A stretch of DNA of 64,000 nucleotides from Pristionchus mayeri (lineage: Eukaryota > Nematoda > Chromadorea > Rhabditida > Neodiplogasteridae): contig BTRK01000003.1 in NCBI GenBank assembly GCA_036245805.1, forward strand, positions 9,052,001-9,116,000, given 5' to 3'. Below the pieces are notes generated by a model. The model searched no databases, was not told where the DNA came from, and saw only the letters and a list, made by a program, of their open reading frames with translations. The position numbers and the translations under genes were made by a program. Below are positions 11,568 to 24,238 of the stretch, one piece after another; the first letter of the stretch is position 1; each line of letters begins with the position of its first letter.

Positions 11568-14500
11568 TCAGAGGATGCTGCAGCATCTGAGGAGGTGATC
11601 ACTCAGTCAGCTGTCGGGCACTCTCTCCAGTTCACACACTCTCTCGCACTGGAGAGAGAGAGGGAGGAATGGAGAAAGCGTTACTTGTATTTCATGTGGC
11701 ACTACGTCGGATGAGAACTATGAGATCATGCCGCCTTTGATATATCAAAGGCGACAAGACGTAACAGTTTCCATCCGGCTTAGTGGTGTCTCATGTAGTG
11801 TCTCCCTACTAGGCATGGCTCCGGAAGAAATGGCTCTCTGCATTATGCATGCTCACCAGACAATCTGGCAAAAACACACAAATTATGAAGAGAGTCATGT
11901 CTAGCGAAGCTATTCGAATTTGACAAAAGGGTACGGATGAAATCACTCTTTACTAACCTGCATATGGGTCCTCCTGGTCTTCCATGCACAGCAGTGGCTG
12001 GTGGAGTCTGAGGGGCGAAATAGGCATGAACTTCCACTCCGGGACGTTGCGCCTGAAAGCAACTCATCACGAGAGATAAGGTAATTGTATAGGCATTCGG
12101 TTGCATGTTATCGAAGAACTTATGAGCTATTGAGTAAGTTGACATGGTGAAGCATACATGCATTTGAGTAACACTTGTTAAAGTGACATTTTTGAGACTT
12201 CAGTAAAGTTCATAAACTACAATCCACGTTTCACAATATTCATAAATTCATGAGTTAGTGTGTCGCGTCCAGTCGTAAAATTTAAATATATTTTGAACAG
12301 TGGTAATGAATCAAGCTGATTACGGTAACTCTCAATTACTGTACTCACCCTGAATCTACAGACGGCGTCCTTGCTCACATTCTGGCAGTCGTAGAGATCG
12401 AGACGACGAAGTTTAGGACACACCTGCGATCAGTCGTTTCAATTTGCTATCGCCAGTTACAGGAGAAACCTCGTACAAAGAGCATAACAGTGCATTCGTC
12501 TAAGAATCGCAAGATTTCTGGGAAAAAAGGAACAGGCAAAAAAACGTGTATGGGTTTTTCACTAAATCTGATAGCCCTCTATCGATTCATGTATTTGACT
12601 TCACTTGAAAAAAATAATTTGCATAATTACAAGTGTGTTAAATTTTGAACATATTTAACCTTAAAGATTATATCTTTGCTTCAAGGTATGAAAATTATGA
12701 AAACTAGGTTCTCGGCTAATCTCGACATGCCGGATCTAACTACAGCGTGTGTTTATGCAAAATCGAATGTTTAATTTTTCTTCAAAATTTCAGTGATTTT
12801 TTACTCGAAAACAAAAAATAAAACATGGCTAAATTTTGAATATGTTGTTCCCCATGATGACGTAAGTATGTGAAAAAAATTGGTCCCGAAATTAGGGCCT
12901 CTTTACATGTTTCTAGCGCGAAAACCAACACCTTCTTTGAGAAGGAAACTGCTCATTCCGACCCACTCATCCCGAGCGCGCGGCGAGGAATGGAGAAACT
13001 CAATGCGATTAACTGCTTCTTTCAATTAGGTTTCAGTGCAATATACAATTCCTAGAAACGATGTCTTAATATTGCATCGAAACTTATTTGAAAGAGATGT
13101 TGATTTCATAGAGTGTCTCCCTTCCTCGTCGCGAGGTTTTCGCGCTAGAAACATGTAAATAAGCCCTAATTTCGGGACCAAATTTTTTCACATACTTATC
13201 TCATCATAGGGAACAAGATATCCAAAATTTAGCTATGTTTTATTTTTTTGTTTTCGAGTTAAAATCACTGAAATTTTTGACGAAAAATTAAACGTTTGAT
13301 TTTGCATAAACAAACGCTGTTGTTAGATCCGGCATGTCGAGATTAGTCGAGAACCTAGTTTTCACAATTTTTTGAAACCTTGAAGCAAAGATATAAATTT
13401 TAAGGTTAAATATGTTTAAAATTTTACACGCTTGTAATTATGCAAATTATTTTTTTCAGGTGAAGTCAAATACAGGAATCGATAGAGGGAGTCAAGGGCT
13501 ATCAGATTTAGTAAAAAACCCAGACACGCTTTGTTGCCTGTCCCCCGTAGGATGCGATACTTAGGCGAACGCACTGATAATAAATCTGAGAAAATTTTTG
13601 GTTATTAATTGGTACTCCAACGTATGTATACAATTATATATTAGAATTGGGGTTACCTTTAGCTGACTCAAGCATCCGTCGGTGATATTGGGGCAGTTAT
13701 CCAGTTCGAGAACCTACAATGTATCATGTTACTAAAAACGTAATTCGGATATGTTTCGCGACGTGTTTTTCTTCCGATCATATTTCAATGACTGATCCAG
13801 AGAAAGCGGATATCACAAAAAATAACAAAATGAATAATCATCTATACCTATATATAAAGCGCAGTGTCCGTCTGTCCGTCTGTTCGGATTGCGAAACGAT
13901 TACGAAATAGGGAGGGAGAGAGATCGCGCATCAACAAGTTGCGAAATGAGTGATTGCGAAACCTAGATACTCCGCTAGGACGGGGCCCCCGCCGAAGGCG
14001 GGGGGCAGCCGGACTAGTTAAAATATGTTCTACCTTGTCTTGTCATACTTCATGCGCGCTTTTTACTAGTTCGACAGTGCTTAATAGTACTCAAAATGGA
14101 AAGAAGCTTTATCTCACCTCCAATATTTCTCTCTGATTCGCTACTAGTGCAGTGATGGATGCATCCGTTAGTTGTTCGCAGTGAGAGAGACCCTGAAGTT
14201 GATCTTTGTTCTTGGACAAGATTACTTGTGAAGGTATCCAGGCCGGGTTATCAATCAAACTATTTTATAATTAAAAATAATAATTAGGAAATTACTCACC
14301 AAATTGGCAATCTTAGGGCAATTCATCGAAAAGCAAATAACCTTAAAAACATTATATTTTTAATAAAATTTTTCATTTTTGGTGTCCAGTGTATTAAAAA
14401 TGTAAACTTACAGTGGAATCGGTGATATTCGTGCAGTCTTCTAGGTCTATTCGCTCCAGTTTCGTGCAAGCTCTTCCTAGATGAGTGAAACCAGAGTCGG

Positions 14501-17500
14501 AAAGGGCGGAGCAGGAGGCCAACTCGAGGGTGCTGTAAAGGTACTATAGAGGTAGGGTTGATCCGTTTAAGATATTTAGAGCATCTACTTTATTTGTGTT
14601 AATGCAATGTGGTTAATCTAAGTAGAATGGTAAACAGCCTCCTCGAGAATTGACTATGTGACAATATCTTTGTAAGCTCGAAAAGCTTGTGTGCTTGGGA
14701 GTACTCTAACGGTCACACAAAACTGGTTCATTTTTCACTGAGCATTTGTGTAATGGATTTACTATAACATGCAGATAGCACACAGCCTTCATATTTTTGC
14801 GCAGATAAAGTCTACTTGAAACTTATAAAATTAAGATAAAATAATTCAATCGGTTGACACATGCTTCAACCTTTTGAACAGGTGAATCGGCATGAAATAC
14901 AATCCATGTCTGAGTTCTATTTTCGTTTTGCCATATATTATACATCGACTCACACTAGTTGTCTACATCCTCGGGCTAGAGCCTGTAGGGAATGATCCGA
15001 GATGAGATTGCAATTTGCGAGGTTGAGTGACTGAAGATTGACTGCGCCCTCGGACAGACAACCGATGGTGATGTCAGTGACCTGGAGATCATGGATTTAA
15101 AAATGCTTGGTGTTGGAAGTCATTGAGTTTCAAAAAATTTTGTTTGAAAAAACTTTCGAAAAAATCCCAAATAAAACTCTAATTTACGGATAAAAAATCC
15201 TTACGTAACACTGTTGCATGTTCAGCACTCGCAGCTCTTTCAGGGACGATTCGACGCCCTCGAAGACTCGCTCAGTCAGCTGAAATATTTGAATAGTTAT
15301 TTATTTTATCGTATTTTCGTCAAGGGAAGCGGACTATCGCTACCGAGGAATCCTTCCAGCATTCAAGTGACGTGTTTGAAACATATCCAACGCAAGATAC
15401 GCAAGTAGGATCAGATCCGTTTTAGCGATCCCAGATATTAGAACAAGTTATTGGTTCTACAATACTGTAATAATAATACTGCGCGAATCCAGGAACCACA
15501 GAACCGGATATCAAGTGCCCGCTGCCAAATATGTGCTCACCCCATCGCAACCCCTCATGATCAGCGTGTTCAGCAGAGGGCAGCTCTGCAACAGCAGTTG
15601 AATGCCACGATCGGTGACGTTGTCACACCTGAAGCACGGGATTCGGTGCCAGAACCCAGGAATGCTTGGCTCCGGAACTAATCGAACCATGAACCAGGCG
15701 CGTACCAGGAAATGTTGAGCGTTTCTAACATTCTGCATCCATCGGCGATCGATCGCAGACTCCTATCAGTGATTGCCGTGCAGTTGTCGAGGTTGATAGT
15801 GAGCAGTTTGTGACAGTGACGACCGAGATTGTCGCAGGTGCTGCAATGGTATACAGTCGCGCCGGAAAGTCACCGTGCACTTTTTGAATTTGTTGTATCT
15901 TTTTGCCCAGGAAATGCATCATTCTGGCACTCAGGTATTATGTACCAAATCCATCGGAGATTATGACGGTGACTTTCCGGCGCGACTGTATATTAGAGCA
16001 TGGGCTTCAAAGGGAGTTTTGTGGTTGTCCCGAATATATGCCATGATTTTTGAAACAAATAAATAAGGAGGGATTATGATAATCGTATGTTTGTTTTGAA
16101 TGCGCCGTTTGATGCGTTATGGCTAGAGTTCTCTTATTGGAAAATGTATGTTGCATTTTCATGTATGTTTCAAGGGTGCTAGAAAGCTGATTAGAATTTG
16201 TTTATTTAGTGCATCTGAAACTTTCCTGAACATTCAACGACAATTTTCCAATAAGATAACCCTAGTTGCAGGAATTGCTTACTGTAATGCGGACTGAAAG
16301 GGGAGGGAGTTATGCTCAAGTTTTTTTTACAGGTGCTCAAGTTGTACGAGTCGTAGGACAAGATTAAACTGCGGAATATTCAAAATGTTCAATCCTGGGA
16401 ATTATCAAAATTCCAATTAAGTTTCAAATTGAGTTTACAATCCGAGGAGGACGTCCAATGGGATGATGTCGTTACTCCCGTTACAAACTTAACAAAATAA
16501 AAAAAAATAAAAAAAATCTTACGTGTCAGTTACTCGCTTGCACTTGTGCAGCGAGAGATACTCGATGTTGGCGCATTTTGCAGTGAAGGAACGAAGGGCA
16601 GAATCGTGGATGTTCTCGCAACCCTGGAACGGTCAATGCTCAAAGACAATTGATTATGATTCCATGAGAAGTGCCACATGGGAATGCCAGTTTTATTGAT
16701 ATTTCGATAATAAGTAGAGATTGACTGTAAATGATATCGCTAGTCTGCATTTTCGCTCGCCTGTATGATCGGTGATATATAACGCAGAATGAAAAGAGTC
16801 ATTTCCCACGAAACTACTTCTAATGACAGTATTTCCCACCTTGAGCGACAGTTCCTTCAGAAACCCGCCGCATCTTCGAGCGATCGAATCGAGGACGTTG
16901 TGCTGGAATATGCTCTATTTATTTCAATTTACTTGTGACGTATCCTACTACGGAACACTAGTCTAACACCCCTCAGTATTCTAAGGGAAATTTTGCATTT
17001 GCCTGCGATAAACCAGTTGTCTATTCCGGTATTGATACTAAGAAGATAATAATGTCCCTAAGGTAGCCTAAGAAACTTAAGGATACTAAGGCAAGGAACC
17101 TTGATGTGTTTCTGGAATGTGAAGAGGTCGATGGATTGCCAGTTGCTGCCGTCGAGCGCTAGTTGTGACCAAAGTCTGAAGAGAGAGTTGACTGGTATTT
17201 GATCTTTGGTCTTTCTCAAACGCATTTCGCATCTTGAATAGAAGAGTTCTCAATTCGGGTCACTGATTATTCATTTGTCACATTATGTCGATCGCAAGAA
17301 ATGTATGTAGAAACGGTTATCCGAATTACGAACTCTATTAAATAGGTATGTCCTCCTGTTTGTTTGCTCTGATCACAGCATGCACGATGCATGAATGATT
17401 GATCCGTGTTCAACATTTTGAAATACATGTCGATTCTCCAGCCCTCGTAATTGGTATGAAATGTGTTAGGTTTCAGCAAAAAGTGAAAGTAAACGAAAAC

Positions 17501-17927
17501 GCTGGGCGAACAATTCCTCATCCATTGCAGCATTATTTACAAATAACAAAACCGTGTAGTAAAACAGACATGCAAGTGAGTGTGTGAAATCTAGATAATT
17601 AGACATACCGGCAAGTTTGCGCAGAGCGGCACAGTGATATGATGTCAAGGTACGAAAAGATCCTAAAATGCCATCAGTTCTCGATCGAAATCCGTGGTGA
17701 GTAAAGATTTCGGTAATCGATAGGTCACCTGAGTATCAGCTCCTTTGGGAGTGTCTTGTTGATGAGCGAGCCGTCCTCGTAGGGCGTGAGCGAGGTGATG
17801 AGGTAGGACTGCAACTTCCGGTTTTGCACTTCCGGTTCAAAACAAAACTTTTAAAAATAACAACAACAACCTCGTCAACCTCGTCATCTTCGAGCTCAGT
17901 GAGCGGGCTAAGGTCGTGGATGTGCAT
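11568..17927 (-). CDS. F-box/LRR protein, FBXL2/FBXL20 type, prenylated
   Basis: A complete 17-exon gene encodes about 446 aa. Exons are 17871-17927, 17729-17808, 17609-17662, 17100-17175, 16840-16902, 16523-16623, 15706-15840, 15541-15628, 15205-15279, 14954-15081, 14412-14532, 14300-14341, 14118-14192, 13657-13713, 12349-12423, 11958-12052 and 11568-11586. All junctions agree in phase with GT/AG borders. After an acidic N-terminus comes the F-box (LPKELILRIFSYLDIISLCR, then LALDGSNWQSIDLF), which in the family binds Skp1 in an SCF ubiquitin ligase. About eleven cysteine-type LRRs follow (LNISWCDNVTDRGIQ, IDLEDCTNITDST, VLELDNCPNITDG, LDLYDCQNVSKD), which would choose the substrate. The signature EVHAYFAPQTPP follows. 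The last exon encodes RCCSIL-stop, a CaaX box ending in Leu, predicting geranylgeranylation and membrane attachment. Length matches the family (human FBXL20 about 436, the C. elegans orthologue about 466, from memory). The start ATG is the least certain point. Confidence 0.93.
11587..11957 (-). other. Last intron of the F-box/LRR gene
   Basis: This 371-bp intron separates the penultimate coding exon from the 19-nt terminal exon. It contains a short palindromic CTCTCTCGC motif (about 11615-11670) and the MITE at 11705-11779. Confidence 0.85.
11705..11779. mobile_element. Short hairpin MITE with perfect 20-bp palindromic core
   Basis: The ends CGTCGGATGAGAACTATGA and the roughly inverse TTTCCATCCGGC flank a perfect palindrome at 11733-11752 (GCCTTTGATATATCAAAGGC). 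The same arrangement occurs at 36571-36634, with better-preserved ends. A half copy appears around 20045-20095. It sits in the last intron of the F-box/LRR gene. Confidence 0.7.
12488..13576. mobile_element. Fold-back element with CAGTG ends
   Basis: Left tip CAGTGCATTCGTCTAAGAAT and right tip (inverted) CAGTGCGTTCGCCTAAGTAT match closely. The arms are reverse complements over roughly 470 bp with a central spacer near 12960-13080. ATAA flanks both tips and may be the target duplication. It lies in the intron between exons 13657-13713 and 12349-12423 of the F-box/LRR gene. A diverged family member is at 47346-48388. Confidence 0.75.
15850..15992. mobile_element. TA-flanked MITE, Tc1/mariner-like ends
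   Basis: A 26-bp inverted repeat (ATACAGTCGCGCCGGAAAGT plus six more bases) bounds about 140 bp with TA at both edges. The CAGT tip and TA target are typical of Tc1/mariner-derived MITEs. It has no coding capacity. It sits in the intron just upstream of the 15706-15840 exon of the F-box/LRR gene. Confidence 0.8.
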
Positions 17928-18032
17928 TGGAAGGAAGGAATGAGGGGCATGGGGGTGAATGACCACTTCTCGCACTATCACCTCCTCCGCGCTCTCTCGA
18001 TTCTGCGTACTCTCTCGCCCTGTCTGACTGGT

Positions 18033-18033
<1 letters not shown>

Positions 18034-18081
<48 letters not shown>
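18034..18081. repeat. (GA)n microsatellite
   Basis: About 23 GA repeats lie roughly 110 bp upstream of the presumed start codon of the F-box/LRR gene (which reads leftward). Such tracts are often found in nematode promoter regions; a role here is not shown. Confidence 0.9.
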
Positions 18082-18083
<2 letters not shown>

Positions 18084-18089
18084 TATCAG

Positions 18090-21000
18090 CTGGCGCGTCT
18101 GCACTCTTCCTTCTGCCCTCTCGCCGCTATCGTTCAACCCATTCATTCAGGAAGTGAGAGACTCTCTTCAGTTTACATGCTCTCTCGCACATCAAAGATC
18201 AAACATTTATCATCACTAAATTCTTCCCGCATCCGCCGAGATGTAGTGACAAAGTGGTGAATTGCACTTTATAGTTTACAAGTGATTAATTACTCTCAAT
18301 CGAAGAAAGGGAACTAATGGATCCCGAAAATCATCAAATTCTATAGTTCATGCATTCTCACAAGAATTCTTGCGGGTAGACATTTCCGTGTTTCCCAATA
18401 TATTTCGCCATCTTTCCCTCTTCATCGTGAGAGGAGCACTCTACGTACAACCATCCATCGTAAATGTTCAGAGATCACTAAAGATGAGCTAACAACAATG
18501 GATTACTGTAGCCACAGTATCCCTCACCCTCTCCAGGGTAGGTCATCCTCCCTCGTCAGTCAATATCTCCCTTCCCTTCCTTTCGTCGAGATCGTACTTA
18601 AAGTACACGCGAGATGAAGGGGCGAGATGGAAGAAGCGGGAGGAAGGAAGGGGTGCAAGGAATAGTTGGGGACGAGGGAAAGTACAACGAGGTAGTGTCT
18701 GGCAGTATAGCACTGCAGGGGTCTATAAGAATCTGCTCTCTAGCCTTGCCTAACTAGGGTTTTCCTTTTTTGGGGAAGTGTGTAATATTTACGGTTTATT
18801 GCAGGTGCACTTGATAGTTTATTGGCTGATGAGCTATTTCCACGAGCTTATACTAGCACCTAATCGAAAAAAGTACAGAATCACCCAAACTGGCCACCCT
18901 AGAGGGAATAGGGGGAAGGGGGACTGGGAAAAGTGCAGTGTCTGGCAGTATAGTGCAGCATCGTATAGATCAGGATCTCTCCATTTCGCGTGCTCTCTGG
19001 CCGTTCTCTAACATGGCTAGAGTGTACCGAGGGCTCTCTAGTGTGCCAGGGGGAATTCTAGTGCAGCTGGGACCTTTCTCTGCAAAAAGAAATGCATTTC
19101 GAGAACATTTTCAGTATGCTTTCAATCGGAATTGTGGAGGGTAGAAATTGAGGGTCGGAATGCGGAACTTCCACAAACCACCACCTCCCCGATGTCGCGT
19201 GCCCAAAATACCACCTGATTCCCCTCTTTCCCGCACGTGAATGTGTCGCGAATAAAGAAAAAGACATGAATATGAGTGTTCCGTCTATGAGCCATGTAAA
19301 TACCCTCGCCCTCTATAGAATGCCGAAGACAGGCAAATAATTGTGTAGGCGAAAAAGGTATTCGTAGGGTTATTTACAGGGATAGGCGCTGAAAGCTTGG
19401 AAATGCGGCATTTCCCTCACAATTCGATTCTCAATTCGAACTCCCTTCTTATCTGATGCAGAAAAAAGTAAAGTACTTAAGATTAGGAGTTCAGCAATGT
19501 CAAGTATGTCCTAAAGCCATCAGCGATATGTACAGCCCGTGTGATGTGAACGTGTGGCCCCCACAATTCGATTCTCAATTCGTACTCCTCTGGCTTCTGG
19601 GCAGAAGGGATGAATAATTACAGCCCAGCAAGAAATAAAGGACGAAAAAGCGATCTTTCGTCGCTATAATCGCTCCACGAGGTCGAAGCAGACCCGTAAT
19701 TACGATAATTTCACTCATTGTGCGGTCTGTGTCTCTCCATTCCGCGTGATCTCTCGCTTGCTCTAACCACTGCGTGAGTCTCCATGTTTCCCATACTATC
19801 TCGCATGATGTTTGTGCGGAGCGAACGAAGAGATGAGTAGTTGAGTGAGAGGTATACAAGTCAGCAGAGGGAAATGATCCCACAACAGCCTCGGGGCACG
19901 CGTTCAAAACAGCAAGGGGAATGCTTGATTATGTATGCGGCAATTTCGTGCAAGAGGGACTGCACAAGCGGAAAACAATGCATAATTGCACGGTCGTTCT
20001 TTGCACGCCCTGCTTCAGTCGATTTGATGGGATTCAAATGCACTAGGACGGATGGTAACTATGACATCATGCCGAATTTGATATTTCCGGCCTAGTACCG
20101 ATTCAAGGGCTCCCTACACAAAATGACTATTCGTGAATGCGTTGTGCCCATCTCACATTATCTCTCGGCCCTTCACAGCTGGTCGGAACGATCGAATTGG
20201 GGCAGATGTGTTTGATCTCCATTTCCAACACTCTCTAGCCTGTATCTCTCTAAAAGACTAGATCGTCGGCTGCGATCGTTTGTCCCTATAGGCTGTGTTC
20301 GCTTTCTCCCCTCTAATGGGTATCAGTGGGAACCGGGTGATCAAAGGCCCCCTTAGCTCGTCACGCGCTATGAACAGCCAAGGGCTGGGAACACGAAAAG
20401 CACCATGTGATTTGGTCACCGGATCGAGATTGCTCTCCCCGCTTGATAAAGCAGAACGAGATATTGATGAACACAAGCGAGATCATAGCGATCAAAGTAG
20501 CGCGAGAAATGACTCTTTTCATTCTGCTTGCTCTCTCGCCGACTGGTGCGATAGCACGACGAGGACGAAGAGGAGTGCCTCATACTGCCAAGTAACAAAG
20601 GCAAATTACAGATTGTAAAGGCAAATTCGCATGGGTTTCAAGCAGACCTTTGTGACCAGAGGACCAGACGTGTCCTAGCTGAGAGCTTGAGGAGAGTCCA
20701 TGAGCATAAAGGATGGGAAGTAGACATCAGCGCCCGGAACTAGGCCGCATGATCAGCGTATGATTATGGCATCCGGCTTAGTGCTAAGTGCCCAGATCTC
20801 GTTTTCCCTTACGAATACGTCATTACTAGGTAACAAAAAGTTGTGGGGGATTCCCTTAGATAATAATGTTACATGTGGTTTGGGCTCTCTGACCTAGTGC
20901 TCAGCGCCCTGCCCTGGTCTGTCCCAGTCATTGGGGTGTTGACCACGCTTATCACTTGAAGCCTTCAATCACATCAAATCACAGCCGAAGATAACCCTTA

Positions 21001-23540
21001 TCTCACTGTCTCACCTGGGTCAGCGTTGTTTCATTCGTCGGCATTGATATTGCATAGGAATGACGACCAAGCACATGGCTATTAGTTCCTTCTGTTCTTC
21101 CTGATCATAGATAACAGAAGAGCCCCAGGGATCGGTGAGACCAAACAAAGCTACTATGGAGTATTGTTGACAAGGGGAGTGCCTCTAGTTGCATAGAAAC
21201 GACAAATTCGCAATAGTTCAAGCAAATATCTCTGGTCAGAGGGACTCAGACGTGACTTAGGCGAGAGTTTCTAGAGCTGATTTATGCATAACATGCCCCC
21301 GCAATTCCCAGAATATTTTAGATGCTGGCCTCAAGTTACATGACGCTATGCCTCACCTGCTATTTCTACAGCAACAGACCCGTAAAAGCGGCAACAACAG
21401 TATATTGCCACCTTTATCCAACAACAGGGAATGGCTCTTTGAATGTAATTGTGTCAGTTGTCGATCGATATTTTCCGTGAATGGAGACTACGGTAGTCGA
21501 CCCGCTCACCTGATTCTGCTTGGCCGATATCATCTGCCCACTAGGCCTTTTCCGCCGTGACGTCGACGTCGACGCCACTTCCATTGCTGCTGCTCCCTCG
21601 GCCTACAATCGTCGCTAAATCTAGGTCTGGCGGGCGGAATTGGAGAAAGAAGCGGACTCGGAAAAAAATTCGAACGTGACGCCATATCTCGAAGTAAATC
21701 GCGTGGGCACGAAGAAATCGTCAGTCGAGCAAGTACAATTTGCACCCAGCGCACTTTCTCAGATTTATCTTCTCCTTCTGCGGATACAAATCGAGCGCTC
21801 GGGGTCTCCTTTACATGTACACAAGAGGGCTTGGTGGTCACGGGGTGCCCAAATCGTTGCTAAATCTAGAAAGTATGAGAGCGCGGAATCCGAAAGATAC
21901 TACAGGATTTGGGGTAGATTTCGAGCCGAAACGAGTACAATTCGCGCACGCGCTTCTCTCTTTCGTCCAATACGCACGCTGTCTCGCGGAGCGGTCACGG
22001 GGTGTTTCAGTGAAGTCTATCTCACCCGCTGGTGAGACGAGAAATCACGGGGCTGGATTGAGTACGAGTCGGGAGCATGTCTAGTGAGAAATCGAGGCGT
22101 TTTCAACAGTAATTACCATTTGGATTCATTTTTTTTAAATTTCCTGCGTATGTACAATCAGTCACCATCAGATGATCAAGAGATGAATCAACGAGCGTTT
22201 GCGATGAGAGATGGTCGAAAAATCGAGTTGTTTTCACTACACAGAACTTATACTTATACTTATACTTATACTTATACTTTACACTCGACGTTTTACACTC
22301 GGAAATTCAAAGGTCTCTCCAGTTCCCGCACTGTTTTGCCTAGCAAACAGCCGATTAGGCGCGGCTCGGTCTAGAACGAGACGAAATCACAAGATGCTGG
22401 AGGGTCTAATGATCGCATCATGGGACTGGGCCCACAATCGCTGCTAAACCCAGGAAGTCTGGGATCGGGTGGAAAGCTCGGATTCATCAATCCGCCTAGT
22501 GTCTCGCTCGCTGTTGGCTGGCTAGTGAGCACGTGAAATGGATGAGAGGGATCGTTCTTTCGGCGGTTATCATGAGAGAAGGGAACGGAGCGAGCTGGTT
22601 CGTTTTCTTTCGTGGACATCGCAATTACTGCTCAGTCAATCAACTATCCTGATCAATAAAGTCTGCGAAAACGCAAACACAGCCTGTCTAGAGGGCTATA
22701 GTGTGAATGGATATGCACACTTGATTGCTCTCACTTTCCCGTAACCCTTAGCATATGCGCGGATGCGCACTATAATTCGACAAACGGGACTCCGTCTCTT
22801 CATTTCACACACTATCTAGACCGTTAGATCGGCGAGAGAGCGTGGGAAAGGAAGAGAGTATGGTATCCTTTCTCGAACTCTACTCCTCTCCATACTCTCT
22901 CCCACACTCGACTATAGCCCCCAGAGCAAGCGCGCAATGCAGAGGGCCCACTGCCTCGAGGCTATGCTAGTTGTTTACAGAAATGGCGGGGATGGGTCGA
23001 TTCAAAAACACACGAGAGCGGAGGGGTTAGTGTGGCCAGCACCGGGGCGCTCTTCTTCCTCTTTCCTCCTCCTCTTCCCAGCTGACTGGCGCGTCGTCTG
23101 CGGCTCTCCGCGCGGCCCGCGCTCTCTCGCCGCGTCCTCGCGTCTAGCCACTCTCTTCGTTCCACGTGCTCTCTCGCCCGTCTTTCTCACCCTAGCCCGT
23201 GCTCTTTTCTGCGGGTGGTTCGAGTCGATCGAACGAATCCCCCCTTCCCTTTCTTTTCTCCGGAGGAACGAGGCTGCGACTAGGGTTCAACATCTTCTTG
23301 GGGTTTCCACTGCAGCCTCAAACCTATAATGAGTGTGATGCAACGGGACTATTTCCATTCTAAATAATAGAGACATAGAGCCCGGAATGCACTTCCTCCC
23401 CTTCTCATTCATTTCTCCGGAGGAACGGTGTTCTTGGAAAATTAGGGTTCGACTGCGGTTTTTTGTCAAAAAAACAGGAAGATGCTAATGAGATTGAGGT
23501 AAATGCAACGGTAGTATTTATATCAGGCCTCTCACGAGAG
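18090..23540. repeat. Gene-free repeat region with recurrent CTCTCTCGC palindromes
   Basis: No gene is supported in these 5.4 kb. A degenerate inverted-repeat motif recurs, with one arm like CATTTCGCGTGCTCTCTCGC and the other like GAGAGAGCACGCGAAATG. I see versions near 18160-18195, 18975-19015, 19730-19810, 20505-20570, 22795-22870 and 23140-23200. Further copies outside this interval are near 3680, 8140, 11620 and 25690-25765. A second recurring block, GTCTGGCAGTATAG, occurs near 18698 and 18940. Open frames here are short and overlap on both strands. Confidence 0.55.
22245..22280. repeat. TATACT hexamer repeat
   Basis: The hexamer TATACT (read as TTATAC in another register) repeats about five to six times. 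The Tyr-Thr run it encodes in one frame is not evidence of a gene. Confidence 0.9.
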
Positions 23541-23547
23541 AATCGGG

Positions 23548-24238
23548 ACAATGCCAGAAACATTCACTCCGAGACTCACACCCGAGAGAGTATGCAAACG
23601 GCGGAGAGTTCTCTCTCCTTCTCTGCCCTCTCTCATCTCTCGCTCTCAACTTTACTGTTCGATTCCCTTCCTAGACTTGTGCCGACCCAACTCTATTCAT
23701 AGAGTTGAGTCGAATTCAAAAATGGGAGAGAGAGAGAGTTTCTCCAATCTCCTACTCGGCGGATTTTCCGCCGATGGTCAGTCCCCCTTCCCGGGGAGAT
23801 CTTCCTGAGACACCCTGATGGATCCGGGGCCGAATCCATGCAATTGTTTTGCTGGATAAAGAGTGTGCGCTCTCTAGAATCAGCGGAGAAGGGGCCTTTT
23901 TTTATCCCGGCGCGTGCAGAGAGCTCTCGCCCTTGATAGTTGCTCCCTTTCCCTACCTCGTTAGCTCTGTTCAGAGGCGATTGCGTACCTGCGTAGACTG
24001 GTTCGCTTATTGCGGGAGAAATTTTTCTCACCTGACAGGCACAGCCCCGTTTTTACGGGTGCTGTTTGTAGCTTTTGGATGTCAGGAGAGGCAAAGTGCT
24101 GCCAGTTTTTCTGGTGAAATGGCCAACAAAATCGTACTGTGTCGGCTGCGAAAGAATATTTATTGATCAGATCCAACTTGAAAGATCGAACTGGATGTCG
24201 TGTTCTCAACGGGGTTTTGTTGTAAGCGAATACGTGGG
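23548..24238. repeat. Left arm of a 691-bp inverted repeat in the 5S/SL array
   Basis: This arm is the near-exact reverse complement of 24901-25591 (paired positions sum to 49139). The two arms flank a 662-bp spacer that holds an SL RNA gene. The arm includes a reversed copy of the 5' half of 5S rRNA at 24172-24227. Mirror-image open frames of 105, 82 and 91-112 codons in the arms are consequences of the duplication; I do not regard them as genes. Confidence 0.9.
24172..24227 (-). pseudogene. 5S rRNA 5'-half copy (inverted)
   Basis: Reading the minus strand from 24227, the sequence starts GCTTACAACAAAACCCCGTT and follows the first ~56 nt of 5S rRNA with several substitutions, then stops matching before the internal control region is complete. 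It is the inverted counterpart of 24912-24967. Confidence 0.85.

Noticed and set aside
17736..18146. 136-codon protein with a Leu/Ser repeat
   Set aside because: The repeat is the (GA)n microsatellite; the real F-box/LRR exons in this interval use a different frame.
23849..24166. 105-codon open frame repeated three times in the 5S/SL array as a conserved gene
   Set aside because: The copies at 23849-24166, 24973-25290 and 27124-27441 are conserved only because the DNA itself is duplicated; other frames in the arms are equally conserved and there is no coding signature.
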